From contig QOQI01000012.1 in the NCBI GenBank assembly GCA_003332035.1, forward strand, positions 1 to 33,761: 33,761 bases of DNA. Reading direction: 5' to 3'. The notes under the pieces are model-generated. The model saw only the letters and a program-made list of their open reading frames with translations, had not been told where the DNA came from and did no database searches. Every line of letters starts with the position of its first letter. Position 1 is the stretch's first letter. The position numbers and the translations under genes were made by a program. Of this stretch, positions 1 to 9,481 are shown piece after piece. Source of the stretch: Paracoccaceae bacterium. Lineage in GTDB: Bacteria; Pseudomonadota; Alphaproteobacteria; Rhodobacterales; Rhodobacteraceae.

Positions 1-2
1 TT

Positions 3-110
3 ATAGCGCTTAAGGAATGTGGAGCTCAACTCAATGGCGCAATTTCGGGAAGGGCGCTGTATGACCAAAAATTTTCTGTTGCGCAGGCATTAGAGGTTTT
101 AGATGCTTAA
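3..110 (+). CDS. hisA: HisA C-terminal fragment (ProFAR isomerase), cut by window start
   Basis: This is an open frame running in from the window edge. It encodes about 35 residues with the typical HisA tail ([11 protein letters not shown] followed by an acidic helix) and ends with TAA at 108-110. HisA isomerises ProFAR to PRFAR, the substrate used by HisF just downstream. The stop overlaps the hisF start codon by 8 bases, the usual hisA-hisF arrangement, which implies translational coupling in a his operon that begins outside the window. The catalytic residues lie upstream and cannot be seen. Confidence 0.88.
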   Translation: MALKECGAQLNGAISGRALYDQKFSVAQALEVLDA

Positions 111-867
111 ATGCAGGATCATTCCATGTTTAGACGTAGCTGACGGTAGGGTTGTAAAAGGGATAAATTTTGTTGGTCTAAGAGATGCCGGCGATCCGGT
201 GGAAGCAGCCGAACGCTATGACAAAGAGGGTGCAGATGAACTTTGTTTTCTGGATATTAATGCTACTTATCACAACCGTGCGACGACATACTCTATGGTC
301 CAAAAAACAGCTGAAAAATGCTTTATTCCGCTGACAGTTGGTGGCGGCGTTAGATCTTCAGAAGACGTGAGGAATCTTTTATTGGCAGGAGCAGATAAAG
401 TAAGCTTTAATTCTGCGGCAGTTAAAAACCCAGATGTTATTTCCAAAGCTGCTAACAGATTTGGATCGCAGTGCGTGGTTTGCGCAATTGACGCAAAAGC
501 TGCCTCATCTGGAAAGTGGGAGCTTTTCACTCACGGGGGTCGAAAACCAACAGGTATTGATGCCATTGAGTTTGCCAAGCTCATTGAGAAGAAAGGTGCT
601 GGCGAAATTTTACTTACGTCAATGGATAAAGACGGTACTAAATCAGGCTTCAATCTTGATATGACACGAGCCATTTCTGATAGTGTTGGAATACCTGTCA
701 TAGCCTCTGGGGGTGTCGGCAATTTAGACCACTTAGTCGACGGTGTAGTGAAAGGAGGGGCATCTGCTGTTCTAGCAGCTTCTATATTTCATTTTGGTGA
801 ATACACTGTAGGCCAAGCAAAAAAACATATGGACAAAGCTGGAATACCAGTGAGATTAGAGAGATGA
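103..867 (+). CDS. hisF: Imidazole glycerol phosphate synthase cyclase subunit HisF
   Basis: HisF is the cyclase half of IGP synthase. It uses ammonia delivered by HisH to turn PRFAR into imidazole glycerol phosphate and AICAR, in the cytoplasm. The 254-residue length is standard for this TIM barrel. The two catalytic aspartates are at the canonical places: Asp11 in [13 protein letters not shown] and Asp130 in CAIDAK. The phosphate-binding motifs VGGGVR (79-84) and ASGGVG are present. The ATG lies inside the end of hisA, and the TGA overlaps the hisE ATG (ATGA). HisH is not in the window but is expected upstream in this kind of operon. Confidence 0.97.
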   Translation: MLKCRIIPCLDVADGRVVKGINFVGLRDAGDPVEAAERYDKEGADELCFLDINATYHNRATTYSMVQKTAEKCFIPLTVGGGVRSSEDVRNLLLAGADKVSFNSAAVKNPDVISKAANRFGSQCVVCAIDAKAASSGKWELFTHGGRKPTGIDAIEFAKLIEKKGAGEILLTSMDKDGTKSGFNLDMTRAISDSVGIPVIASGGVGNLDHLVDGVVKGGASAVLAASIFHFGEYTVGQAKKHMDKAGIPVRLER

Positions 868-1172
868 AATTAGAAGATTTAGTTAAAATAATTAATTCTC
901 GCGCTGAAGCTGACCCGTCAGAAAGTTGGACAGCTAAGCTTCTAGCGCAGGGGCCCGAAAAATGCGCTGAAAAGTTTGGGGAAGAAGCAATTGAAGCAAT
1001 TATAGAAGCTGTGAAAGGCGACGATAAGGCCCTTATCTCTGAAGCAGCTGATGTTATTTTTCATTATCTGGTGATGCTGAAATCGAGAGATATTAATCTT
1101 GATGATGTAATGAAAGAACTAAAGAGCAGAACAAATAAATCTGGACTTAGGGAAAAAGAAGATAGATCATAA
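864..1172 (+). CDS. hisE: Phosphoribosyl-ATP pyrophosphatase HisE
   Basis: HisE hydrolyses phosphoribosyl-ATP to phosphoribosyl-AMP and pyrophosphate, the second step of histidine synthesis. The 102-residue length is typical of the stand-alone enzyme rather than a HisIE fusion. The all-alpha MazG-like fold is marked by the acidic metal-binding helices [14 protein letters not shown] and [13 protein letters not shown]. Its ATG overlaps the hisF stop, so it is the last gene of the his operon seen here. Its 3' end overlaps the convergent CoA-binding gene by 6 bases, and I see no hairpin terminator between them. Confidence 0.95.
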   Translation: MKLEDLVKIINSRAEADPSESWTAKLLAQGPEKCAEKFGEEAIEAIIEAVKGDDKALISEAADVIFHYLVMLKSRDINLDDVMKELKSRTNKSGLREKEDRS

Positions 1173-1634
1173 ACGCGAAGAAATTATGTTAGTTGCGAAC
1201 CCAGCTTTTCTAAGTTCACCAAACAACCGTTGATGCTCTATTTTTGGACATCTATCCTCTATTACGTTTAAGCCCAGTTGCCTTGCCTTTTGTGCCGAAC
1301 TTTCATGTTTTATTCCAATTTGCATCCAGATAGTTTTCAGGCCTTTCAATTTGGCTAAGCTATCATTTACAATTTCTGGAACTGCCTCTGGTTTTCTAAA
1401 AATATCGACCATATCCACGGGTTCATCAATTTCGTCGATACTAGACCTGACTAATTGACCAAAGAAACGTTTTCCTCCGTGTCCTGCATTAACTGGTATA
1501 ATTTTGTAACCGCGTGTGTGAAGATATCGGCCAACAAAATAACTCGGTCTAGTCTCATTCATACTCAAGCCAACCATAGCAATGGTTTTAGTCGCCGTAA
1601 GAATATCTTTTAAAAATATATCTGAAACACTCAT
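1167..1634 (-). CDS. CoA-binding domain protein (YccU-like)
   Basis: This is a single Rossmann-type CoA-binding domain of about 155 residues. Near the N-terminus it has the nucleotide-binding turn AMVGLS followed by RPSY, then the P-V-N segment after strand 2. Its C-terminal EDRCPKIEH is the hallmark of the YccU group. Members bind CoA in vitro, but their cellular role is not established. The GTG at 1637 is followed directly by ATG at 1634; I chose the ATG, since no strong Shine-Dalgarno separates them. It lies 24-27 bases downstream of the molybdenum hydroxylase gene on the same strand and is probably co-transcribed with it. Confidence 0.85.
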   Translation of the reverse strand: MSVSDIFLKDILTATKTIAMVGLSMNETRPSYFVGRYLHTRGYKIIPVNAGHGGKRFFGQLVRSSIDEIDEPVDMVDIFRKPEAVPEIVNDSLAKLKGLKTIWMQIGIKHESSAQKARQLGLNVIEDRCPKIEHQRLFGELRKAGFATNIISSRL

Positions 1635-1661
1635 CACAATCTAATTCTATAAATTTATTTG

Positions 1662-3959
1662 TCACTCTGCTGCTAGGTTGCCCAAATTGATCATTGACCA
1701 AATCTTTTCACTAGTAAAAGGCATATCAACCTGTTGAATTCCAATATCCCATAACGCATCTTGAACAGCATTTGCAACTGCCGCCAGCGCTCCAACAGTG
1801 CCAGCCTCGCCACATCCCTTCATGCCCATGATGTTAGCCGTTGATGGAACGCATTCTGTTTCAAATTTGTAATAGGGAAGATCTTGAGCGCGGGGCATCC
1901 CATAGTCCATAAAGGTAGCTGTAAGTAATTGACCCTCTTGGTCAAAGACTACATGCTCATACAAAGCCTGACCTATGCCTTGTGCAACTCCGCCATGTAC
2001 TTGCCCTTGTGCAAGCATCGGGTTGATTAAATTTCCAAAATCATCAACTACTGAATAACGCACAACTTGAACAAAACCAGTTTCAGGATCAACCTCAACC
2101 TCAGCAAAATGTGCTCCATTAGGAAAAGATCTAGCGTCTAAAGTAGCTTTTGCCGAATGAGTAAGAAGATCGAACCTATGATCTTCAAATGCCATTTTCG
2201 CTACTTCAAGCACATTGGGGCTATAGTTAGAACCATTTATTCGAAAAGAAATATCGTCAAATTCAATATTTTCCACACTAACCTCTAGCTTTTCTGACAG
2301 ATATTGAGAAAATGACTGGATAACTTTCTCAACTGTTGCCAGAGTTGCATTGTTTTGAACTGTTACAGACCTAGATCCACCTGTTCCGCCACCATTGGGT
2401 ATAAGATCAGTGTCACCCTGGACGACGGTAATTTTTTCTATAGGTATGCCAATTTGATCAGAAAGAAATTGAGCGAAAACAGTCTCATGTCCCTGACCAT
2501 TAGATTGCGTTCCAACAAAAATCTTAACATCGAGACCCTCTTCAAAAACTACTTTTGCTTCCTCGCTCGGATCTCCCAAAATACTTTCAATGTAATAACA
2601 TAAGCCTAGCCCTCTCAACATTCCTTTCGCTTCACTTTCCTTTTTCCGCCTTTCAAAGCCTGCGATATCAGCAGATATCTCAGCAGCCGTAAGAACTCGG
2701 TCAAAATCTCCAACATCTATCGTTTCTCCCGTTGACGACCGATAGGGAAAATTATCTTTTTTAATAAAATTGATACGCCTCAATTCAAGAGGATCAATTT
2801 TCAATTCCCGAGCTGCGCGATCCATCATTCGTTCTAGCAAATAAATTGCTTCTGGACGCCCTGCCCCTCTATACGCGTCTACCTGAGTAGTATTCGTATA
2901 AATCCCCAAAACGTTCAGATAAGTAGTCTGAACGTCATAAACTCCCATTAAAACCTTTGAAAATAAACCTGTTTGAATATTTTGCCCAAAACGAGAATTG
3001 TATGCACCAAGATTGCAAAAAGTGTTAACTCGGTAAGCAACGATTTTGTTGGTTGCGTCAAAAGCTAATTCCGCAAAATGTTTTAAATCTCGCCCCGCAT
3101 TGTCACTCAGCATCGCCTCGGTGCGCTCAGACATCCATCTGACAGGTTTTTTAAGCTTTATAGCCGCAAAAGAAACAACAAACTCCTCTGGATACCCCAT
3201 GGCTTTCATACCAAAACCACCGCCAACATCAGGGTTAGTTACTCTGATTTGTTCGGCTCGCAGCCCTAGTATTTCCGAGGCAAATCTCTTATGCACCCAA
3301 ACGCCCTGGCCACTGAACGAGAGATGCAGCCTTTCATCATTCCATTGAGCATAACAACCCCGAGGCTCCATAGAGTTTGCAATAATTCTATTATTATAGA
3401 CCTCCATCGAAACAACTTTTTCTGCCTGTTCGAAAACAACATCGGTTTTACTTTTATCTCCGAGATCCCATTCAAAGGCCACGTTTCCAGGAGCCTCTGG
3501 ATGAATTGTATTTTCACCTATTGTTAGTTCTGTTGACACGGGCAAATCAGCATAATCAATTTCAATTAATTCAGCTGCATCTTTAGCATTTGGTATTGAA
3601 TCAGCGACGACTAAGACAATGGGTTCACCAACAAATCGAACTCTGTCTTTTGCCAACAATGGTCTTTTTGGACAAGCGCCATTGGTTCCATCACGGTTTT
3701 TCACCGTAACTCCTACTAGATCGTTTTTGACCCCATTGTTTTCTAAGTCTTCAGCTTTAAAAATACCGTATACACCAGAAGCTTTTTTAGCATCTTCAAT
3801 ATTGAGGTTTGTAATTTTAGCATGCGCGACTTGAGATCGAAAAAAATAAGCATAAAGTGAAGAAGAAGGAGTGGAATCGTCTATATATCTGCCTTTACCA
3901 GTCAAAAAACGGTTATCTTCCGTACGTAAAATTGACTGACTTTTCCCAAACTTCTCCAT
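1662..3959 (-). CDS. Xanthine dehydrogenase/CO dehydrogenase-family molybdopterin-binding large subunit (CoxL form II type)
   Basis: This encodes a 765-residue molybdenum hydroxylase large subunit. The active-site loop reads AYRGAGR (362-368), the form II signature; true CO dehydrogenases (form I) carry AYxCSFR. Other cofactor-region motifs are VGGGFGMK (245-252), GQG near 488-490 and the catalytic-type Glu718 in KGCGEAGTVGAL. The length matches a complete large subunit. The FAD (medium) and 2Fe-2S (small) subunits that normally flank it are absent: on one side is the CoA-binding gene, on the other the divergent miaB. The substrate cannot be deduced; form II enzymes include aldehyde and purine oxidisers. 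The ATG has GAGG a few bases upstream. Confidence 0.9.
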   Translation of the reverse strand: MEKFGKSQSILRTEDNRFLTGKGRYIDDSTPSSSLYAYFFRSQVAHAKITNLNIEDAKKASGVYGIFKAEDLENNGVKNDLVGVTVKNRDGTNGACPKRPLLAKDRVRFVGEPIVLVVADSIPNAKDAAELIEIDYADLPVSTELTIGENTIHPEAPGNVAFEWDLGDKSKTDVVFEQAEKVVSMEVYNNRIIANSMEPRGCYAQWNDERLHLSFSGQGVWVHKRFASEILGLRAEQIRVTNPDVGGGFGMKAMGYPEEFVVSFAAIKLKKPVRWMSERTEAMLSDNAGRDLKHFAELAFDATNKIVAYRVNTFCNLGAYNSRFGQNIQTGLFSKVLMGVYDVQTTYLNVLGIYTNTTQVDAYRGAGRPEAIYLLERMMDRAARELKIDPLELRRINFIKKDNFPYRSSTGETIDVGDFDRVLTAAEISADIAGFERRKKESEAKGMLRGLGLCYYIESILGDPSEEAKVVFEEGLDVKIFVGTQSNGQGHETVFAQFLSDQIGIPIEKITVVQGDTDLIPNGGGTGGSRSVTVQNNATLATVEKVIQSFSQYLSEKLEVSVENIEFDDISFRINGSNYSPNVLEVAKMAFEDHRFDLLTHSAKATLDARSFPNGAHFAEVEVDPETGFVQVVRYSVVDDFGNLINPMLAQGQVHGGVAQGIGQALYEHVVFDQEGQLLTATFMDYGMPRAQDLPYYKFETECVPSTANIMGMKGCGEAGTVGALAAVANAVQDALWDIGIQQVDMPFTSEKIWSMINLGNLAAE

Positions 3960-4129
3960 TCATGCCTCTATATTTTTTATATCTACTAAAGAGGTTAGTA
4001 AATTTTACAAAACCAAAGTCAATAGATCAAAACATAAAATAGAATTGATAACCTAGGCTCTATCTTTCCATTGCGATTTTTTATAAATTTGATATAGCCA
4101 CCGCTATTCCAAGTAGCGAGATCAATTAC

Positions 4130-5455
4130 ATGAAAAAAACCAAAAAGCTTTTTATAAAAACATATGGTTGCCAAATGAATGTTTACGATAGTGAACGCAT
4201 GACAGAGGCTCTTGGTGAAGATGGTTATGAAAAAACGCTAAATCCTGATGAAGCCGATATGATACTGTTAAATACTTGTCATATTAGAGAAAAAGCCGCC
4301 GAAAAAGTCTACTCCGAGTTGGGAAGATTCAAGGAATTAAAGGCGAATAGACCAGATTTAAAAATCGGTGTGGCGGGCTGCGTTGCCCAAGCCGAAGGTG
4401 AGGAGATCATCAAGCGTCAACCTTTAGTTGATCTGATAGTTGGCCCCCAAAGTTATCAGAATATAGCAGGATTAGCAGCTAATGCCGTGGATGGACGAAA
4501 ACAGATTGATATTGATTTTCCAAAGGAAGATAAATTTTCCTTATTAAAAGAAAAACGATCAGCCCAACGCGGTCCTTCTGCTTTTCTAACGGTTCAAGAG
4601 GGCTGCGATAAATTTTGTGCCTTTTGTGTTGTTCCCTACACACGCGGTGCTGAAAATTCCCGGCCAGTCTCACGGGTCGTAGATGAAGCAAAACACTTAG
4701 TGGAAAGCGGGGTAAGAGAAATAACATTGCTTGGGCAAAATGTTAACGCGTATCACGGTGCAGGTTTAGATGGGAATGAATGGAGTTTAGCCAAATTAAT
4801 CTGGGAATTGGAAAAAGTTGATGGCTTATCTCGAATTCGCTTCACTACTAGTCATCCCAATGATATGACAGCTGACTTAATTGAGGCTCATGGAACATGT
4901 AAAAAACTGATGCCATACCTACACCTGCCGGTACAATCTGGCTCGAATAAAATTTTAAAGCGAATGAATAGGTCGCATAACGCAGAAAGTTATCTTTCTT
5001 TAATTTCAAAAATTCGGGAAGCCCGCCCTGATATTCTTATCTCCGGAGATTTTATTGTAGGCTTCCCTGAAGAAACAGACAAAGATTTCGATGATACTCT
5101 TTCATTAATAAATGATATTGAATATGGACAAGCCTTTTCATTTAAGTATTCAACGCGTCCAGGCACTCCTGCTGCAGAACGTGACCAAGTACCTGAAGAG
5201 GTTAAAACTGCGCGATTACACGAACTCCAAGAATTAATTAAGAAACAGCAAAAAAGCATCCAAGACAAAATGATTGATAGAAAAGTTCAGGTATTATTTG
5301 AACGGCGGGGCCGCTTTGAAAATCAACTTGTAGGAAAGTCTGAGTACTTACACGCTGTAAACGTAACTGATCCAACCATCTCTGTTGGAGAATTAAAGCA
5401 AGTGCACATTACAAAAAGTAACACTAATTCACTGAGTGGATCTATTTTCAAATAA
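4130..5455 (+). CDS. miaB: tRNA-2-methylthio-N6-dimethylallyladenosine synthase MiaB
   Basis: MiaB is a radical SAM methylthiotransferase that adds a methylthio group to i6A37 of tRNAs reading UNN codons. The N-terminal UPF0004 domain supplies three cysteines for an auxiliary cluster: Cys14 (TYGCQMN), Cys50 (LNTCHIR) and Cys84 (AGCVAQ). The radical SAM CxxxCxxC is Cys159-Cys163-Cys166 (EGCDKFCAFC), and a TRAM domain occupies roughly the last 65 residues. The 441-residue length is normal. It heads the miaB-phoH-ybeY-corC-lnt run and is divergent from the molybdenum hydroxylase gene, so its promoter must lie in 3960-4129. A weak candidate there is TTGCGA (4071) with TATAGC (4093). Confidence 0.97.
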   Translation: MKKTKKLFIKTYGCQMNVYDSERMTEALGEDGYEKTLNPDEADMILLNTCHIREKAAEKVYSELGRFKELKANRPDLKIGVAGCVAQAEGEEIIKRQPLVDLIVGPQSYQNIAGLAANAVDGRKQIDIDFPKEDKFSLLKEKRSAQRGPSAFLTVQEGCDKFCAFCVVPYTRGAENSRPVSRVVDEAKHLVESGVREITLLGQNVNAYHGAGLDGNEWSLAKLIWELEKVDGLSRIRFTTSHPNDMTADLIEAHGTCKKLMPYLHLPVQSGSNKILKRMNRSHNAESYLSLISKIREARPDILISGDFIVGFPEETDKDFDDTLSLINDIEYGQAFSFKYSTRPGTPAAERDQVPEEVKTARLHELQELIKKQQKSIQDKMIDRKVQVLFERRGRFENQLVGKSEYLHAVNVTDPTISVGELKQVHITKSNTNSLSGSIFK

Positions 5456-5530
5456 TACTATGTTACACACAGATATATTGCTTTTACGCCCTTGGAAGTC
5501 TTAAAGTAAATAATAGGAAAGGAACTGTTG

Positions 5531-6577
5531 GTGATCCCTACAACAGAAGACGAAACAGAAGATCAAGCACGGCAGGATCAGACAAATATAAAATTTCCCG
5601 ATAACAGACTTTTGATCGATCTTTGCGGAGAATTTGACAAAAACCTGGCAGAGATAGAGCAAAGACTAACATTGCAAATAGTCAGAAGAGGCAATGAGTT
5701 AAATTTACTTGGCGACGAAATCTCGAGGTCTGATGCTAAACTAGTTTTAGAGGCACTGTACACTCGTCTTGAAAATGGCAAATCGCTTGATAATGGTGAT
5801 CTTGATCGTGAGTTGCGTGAAGTACTAGGCGGTAAAGATTTGGAACATAGCAAGGAAAGAGATAAGCATATTGAGATGTTTAAGAAGTCCAACTTTGAGA
5901 TTAAAACTCGAAAAAAAGTAATTGAACCAAGAACGGATGCCCAGAAAGCCTTCGCGTCTTCTCTTTTGAAAAATGAGTTAGTATTCGGGATAGGTCCCGC
6001 CGGAACAGGTAAAACCTACCTTGCTGTGGCTGTAGCTGTGTCAAAGTTTATTAATGGTGAAGTTGATCGAATAGTTCTTAGCCGGCCAGCAGTAGAAGCT
6101 GGAGAAAAACTCGGGTATTTGCCTGGTGACATGAAGGATAAAGTCGACCCCTATATGCAGCCTTTATATGACGCCTTGAATGACTTTCTTCCCGGCAAAC
6201 AACTATCCAAATTAATAGAGGAAAAGCGAATTGAAATTGCTCCCCTAGCTTTTATGCGAGGTCGTACTCTTTCACATGCCTTTGTTGTACTAGACGAAGC
6301 CCAGAATGCTAGTTCTATGCAAATGAAGATGTTTTTAACAAGACTTGGCGAAGGAAGTAGAATGGCCATAACTGGGGACAAATCACAAATTGATTTACCG
6401 AAGGGAGCAATATCAGGGATTGTAGAAGCCGAAAGGTTGCTAAGCTCAGAGCCAAAAATTAGTTTCAACTATTTTTCAGCACGTGATGTTGTTCGCCACC
6501 CTCTTGTTGCATCTATAATTGAAGCATATGACGCAGACAGTAAAAAAAAGTTAAATAGCGTTAAATTGGATAAGTAG
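5531..6577 (+). CDS. phoH: PhoH family ATPase (YbeZ type)
   Basis: This is a cytoplasmic P-loop ATPase of the PhoH/YbeZ family, which works with YbeY in RNA and ribosome maturation and is encoded just upstream of ybeY here. Counting from a TTG at 5528, Walker A is GPAGTGKT (156-163) and Walker B is VVLDEAQN (253-260). The N-terminal ~130 residues form the KH-like region usual for this group. Two start codons are adjacent: TTG at 5528 and GTG at 5531. The Shine-Dalgarno stretch AGGAAAGGA (5515-5523) is better spaced for the GTG, which I chose; no ATG is available nearby. Confidence 0.93.
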   Translation: MIPTTEDETEDQARQDQTNIKFPDNRLLIDLCGEFDKNLAEIEQRLTLQIVRRGNELNLLGDEISRSDAKLVLEALYTRLENGKSLDNGDLDRELREVLGGKDLEHSKERDKHIEMFKKSNFEIKTRKKVIEPRTDAQKAFASSLLKNELVFGIGPAGTGKTYLAVAVAVSKFINGEVDRIVLSRPAVEAGEKLGYLPGDMKDKVDPYMQPLYDALNDFLPGKQLSKLIEEKRIEIAPLAFMRGRTLSHAFVVLDEAQNASSMQMKMFLTRLGEGSRMAITGDKSQIDLPKGAISGIVEAERLLSSEPKISFNYFSARDVVRHPLVASIIEAYDADSKKKLNSVKLDK

Positions 6578-6581
6578 CGAG

Positions 6582-7070
6582 ATGAGCGTCGATTTGATTA
6601 TGGAGGATGCTCGTTGGAAAACGCTAGATTTAATGCAGATAGTCAATAACGCTTTTAATGCAACACTTTGGCAGTTAAATCTGAAATCTGAAAATTTTAT
6701 TTGCTGTGTTCTCGCGTGCAGTAATAATAAGATTAAGGATTTGAATATTCAATTCAGGGGGAAAAATACTTATACAAATGTATTATCTTTTCCCTCAAAA
6801 GTTAAACTTCATGAAGTAAAAAATCGCTCAAAATCAGAAAGTTATGTTGAACCTTACGAATTGGGCGATATAGCAATTGCTTATGAAGTTTGTGAAAACG
6901 AGGCTGCCAGTTCACAAATAGAATTCGAAGACCACGTATGCCATTTGATTATCCACTCCGTGCTTCATTTACTAGGCTACGATCATGAAGAGGAAAAAAA
7001 TGCTTCCGAAATGGAAAAAATTGAAGTGCAAGTACTTGCAAACTTAGGTATAGATGATCCATATATGTAG
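6582..7070 (+). CDS. ybeY: Endoribonuclease YbeY (rRNA maturation factor)
   Basis: YbeY is a zinc-dependent single-strand endoribonuclease needed for 16S rRNA 3'-end maturation and late 70S quality control. The metal site is complete: His125, His129 and His135 in HSVLHLLGYDH. The upstream signature TYTNVLSFP and the LGDIAIA strand are also present. The 162-residue length is usual. It starts 4 bases after the phoH stop, so the two are almost certainly co-translated; PhoH/YbeZ and YbeY are known partners. Residues 77-92 are a slightly longer polar loop than in short homologues. Confidence 0.95.
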   Translation: MSVDLIMEDARWKTLDLMQIVNNAFNATLWQLNLKSENFICCVLACSNNKIKDLNIQFRGKNTYTNVLSFPSKVKLHEVKNRSKSESYVEPYELGDIAIAYEVCENEAASSQIEFEDHVCHLIIHSVLHLLGYDHEEEKNASEMEKIEVQVLANLGIDDPYM

Positions 7071-7101
7071 ATGGTATAGCGCTTTTTAGCGGAATGGATA
7101 A

Positions 7102-8001
7102 ATGGGCGACATAGACGGATCCTCGAGTGCAGCGCGTAGCGCGCTGCCAAAAAGTGGTAACTCAAAACTAAAATCATTTAATATTATTGCACGAATTAAA
7201 GGATTATTTTTGTTCGGCAGTAAAGTAGAACCATTTGATAGCAACGAAAATTTTGTAGATATAAAGCCCGATGGTAATAATGAAGTAGGTAATCTTCTTA
7301 GGCTCAGCGTCCAAGACGTCGCCATTCCAAAAGCAGACATTGTGGCTGTACAAGATACAATAACAAAAGACGAGCTATTTGAAACGTTCAAAAATACTGC
7401 ACTAACCCGTTTACCTATCTACGAAAACACCTTAGATAGTCCTTTGGGATTTATACACTTTAAAGACTTTATCTTAAAATCAAATTCCAATGATAAGGTC
7501 AGTCAATTCCATGTGAAAAATATTTTAAGAACCGTACTTTTTGTTCCACCTTCTATGTCGTTGGGGGTTTTGCTTGCAAAAATGCAAGCAGAAAGAACTC
7601 ATATGGCTTTAGTGATTGACGAATATGGTGGCGTTGACGGTCTGGTAACAATTGAAGATTTGATTGAGCAAGTAGTCGGAGATATTGAGGACGAGCACGA
7701 CGAAGCAAACCAAAAAGATTGGTTTCTTGAAAAACCCGGCCAGTATTTAGCTACAGCGAAAACTTCGTTGCGTGAGTTTAAGGAAGAAACAGGGTTAGAC
7801 CTAACAAACGAGGCATCTATTGACGCTGAGGAAATAGGGACATTTGGTGGTTTAGTTTTTATGCTGGCCGGTCGAGTTCCCGTGAGGGGTGAAATTGTGC
7901 CACATCCTCTGGGTATGGAATTTGAGATAGTAGAGGCCGACCCCCGTAGAGTAAAAAAACTACGCCTGAGATTGCTAGATGCAATTAAAGCTGCTGAATA
8001 A
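7102..8001 (+). CDS. corC: CorC/HlyC-type CBS-domain protein (YbeX-like)
   Basis: This is a soluble CorC/YbeX-type protein with paired CBS domains (about residues 67-195, including the CBS-2 hallmark DEYGGVDGLVTIEDL) and a C-terminal transporter-associated domain (about 210-295). No DUF21 membrane domain is present, so it is the CorC rather than the full-length CorB type. The family is linked to magnesium/cobalt efflux and to ribosome metabolism; the exact role here is inferred. The gene sits in the conserved ybeY-corC-lnt order. Its last 23 bases overlap the lnt start, and its stop codon lies within a sequence repeated in a strong lnt hairpin. Confidence 0.9.
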   Translation: MGDIDGSSSAARSALPKSGNSKLKSFNIIARIKGLFLFGSKVEPFDSNENFVDIKPDGNNEVGNLLRLSVQDVAIPKADIVAVQDTITKDELFETFKNTALTRLPIYENTLDSPLGFIHFKDFILKSNSNDKVSQFHVKNILRTVLFVPPSMSLGVLLAKMQAERTHMALVIDEYGGVDGLVTIEDLIEQVVGDIEDEHDEANQKDWFLEKPGQYLATAKTSLREFKEETGLDLTNEASIDAEEIGTFGGLVFMLAGRVPVRGEIVPHPLGMEFEIVEADPRRVKKLRLRLLDAIKAAE

Positions 8002-9472
8002 GCCAAAGATTATTTCTTTAATTTTAGGTGGTGTATGTGCGCTAGGAAATAACCCTTGGGCTCTATGGTATTTGAGTATTCTCTCCTTAATCTTGTGGTT
8101 TTGGCTTATCATTAAAAATGATAAGCCAAAAAAAATCTTCACAGAAACGTTTAAATTTGGATTTGGGTATTTTTCTATTTCTTTAATATGGATAGTGGAA
8201 CCTTTCTTGGTCGAGCCATGGATCCATGGTTGGATAGCTCCGATTGCTTTAATAGCTTTACCAAGCTTTTTAGCGTTAACCTGGGCGATATTTGCATTTT
8301 TAGGCCATTATTATCTCTCCTATATTGGACTTGTTATAGGTTTAAGTTTGGCAGAATATTGCCGTTTATATTTACTAACAGGATTCCCCTGGGCCACTAT
8401 TTCATACGTTTTGCTAGATACTAAAGCTGAAAAATGGCTTTCTTTATTAGGACCTTACGGATTAAGTTTATTTTTATTCTTGACCTGTTTTAGTATTGCT
8501 TTGAGTTTACAAGTTAGAAAAAAAATCAACGTTCTTTTGGCAATTTGTACAAGCTTCACTTTATTTTTTGTTCCTTATTTTTTTAAAAAAGATGTCTTAA
8601 AAAGCTTAGATGTGAGCGTCCGTTTGATCCAACCCAATGCAGTTCAAGAAAAAAAATGGTCAGAAGAATTTGCTCCAATTTTTTTCGAACAGATGATTAA
8701 AATGACCGCTCAGGAGCAAAAACCTGATATAGTTATATGGCCAGAAACGTCTTTATATTTACCCTATAATTCAGCGTTTGAAGAACTAGATAAAATGAGG
8801 AAGGCTACAGAGGAAAGCATATTAGTATTTGGAGCTTTAAGATTTGACCAAGCAAACTTTTTAAAAAATTCGCTCATTATTGAGAATAAAAACCAAGAAC
8901 CCGTTTTCTATGATAAAGCTAAACTTGTTCCCTTTGGGGAATATTTACCTTTCATAAATTTAAAAAGTTATTTCAAAATTTTAGAACGATCAAACTTATT
9001 TGGATGGGGGTTCAAACGAGGAAAAGGGTCTGAACTTCTAAGTCTACCCAATGGGCTAAATTTTGTTCCATTGATATGTTATGAAGCTATTTTTTCCAAT
9101 TTCTTAAAACCTTCGGTAAAAGATGCTGATTTCATTTTACAAATTACAAATGATGCATGGTTTGGGAAGTCAATTGGACCACAACAACATTTGGCACAAC
9201 TTCGTATTAGAGCGATAGAGTACGGCCTGCCAGTAATTCGAGTAGCTAATACTGGAATTTCTGCGATTATTGACGCGAACGGCAAGGTTATCAAAAATCT
9301 TTCAGTGAACAAATCGGGTTACTTAGATTCTTTTATTCCATCCCGTAAACATAGCACAATATATGGACAATTCGGAGATTTTATATTTTTATCATTAATC
9401 TTTCTTTGCGTGGTTATTGCATTTCTAAATAAAAAATCTATTAATCGAAAAAGTTTCAGCGAAGAGACTTAG
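7979..9472 (+). CDS. lnt: Apolipoprotein N-acyltransferase Lnt
   Basis: Lnt is an inner-membrane enzyme that transfers an acyl chain from phospholipid to the N-terminal cysteine of lipoproteins, the last maturation step. The first ~205 residues contain several hydrophobic helices, followed by a periplasmic nitrilase domain (about 212-465) and a final anchor helix near the C-terminus. The catalytic triad is visible: Glu256 (WPETS), Lys313 ([12 protein letters not shown]) and Cys367 (LICYEA). The 497-residue length is normal. The ATG lies 23 bases inside corC, implying coupling. Codons 41-51 form a perfect inverted repeat (see repeat entry). Confidence 0.95.
   Translation: MQLKLLNKPKIISLILGGVCALGNNPWALWYLSILSLILWFWLIIKNDKPKKIFTETFKFGFGYFSISLIWIVEPFLVEPWIHGWIAPIALIALPSFLALTWAIFAFLGHYYLSYIGLVIGLSLAEYCRLYLLTGFPWATISYVLLDTKAEKWLSLLGPYGLSLFLFLTCFSIALSLQVRKKINVLLAICTSFTLFFVPYFFKKDVLKSLDVSVRLIQPNAVQEKKWSEEFAPIFFEQMIKMTAQEQKPDIVIWPETSLYLPYNSAFEELDKMRKATEESILVFGALRFDQANFLKNSLIIENKNQEPVFYDKAKLVPFGEYLPFINLKSYFKILERSNLFGWGFKRGKGSELLSLPNGLNFVPLICYEAIFSNFLKPSVKDADFILQITNDAWFGKSIGPQQHLAQLRIRAIEYGLPVIRVANTGISAIIDANGKVIKNLSVNKSGYLDSFIPSRKHSTIYGQFGDFIFLSLIFLCVVIAFLNKKSINRKSFSEET
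8099..8131 (+). repeat. Perfect 15-bp inverted repeat with AAA loop inside lnt, plus a third copy at the corC stop
   Basis: The arm at 8099-8113 (TTTTGGCTTATCATT) is the exact reverse complement of 8117-8131, separated by only AAA. The 33 bases are codons 41-51 of lnt. Ten bases of the right arm (ATAAGCCAAA) recur at 7998-8007, across the corC stop codon. The left arm could therefore pair either locally or with the upstream copy about 100 bases away. There is no T-run after the right arm on the plus strand, so this is not a standard intrinsic terminator. The shared Lys-Pro-Lys codons partly explain the direct copy. Confidence 0.85.
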
Positions 9473-9481
9473 TTTTTAAAT

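Noticed and set aside
3046..3348. Open frames opposite the large reverse-strand genes (for example within the molybdenum hydroxylase)
   Set aside because: They lack family motifs and ribosome sites and lie wholly within clear genes; they are shadows of coding sequence.
1662..3959. Aerobic carbon monoxide dehydrogenase (form I CoxL)
   Set aside because: The active-site loop is AYRGAGR, the form II signature, not AYxCSFR.
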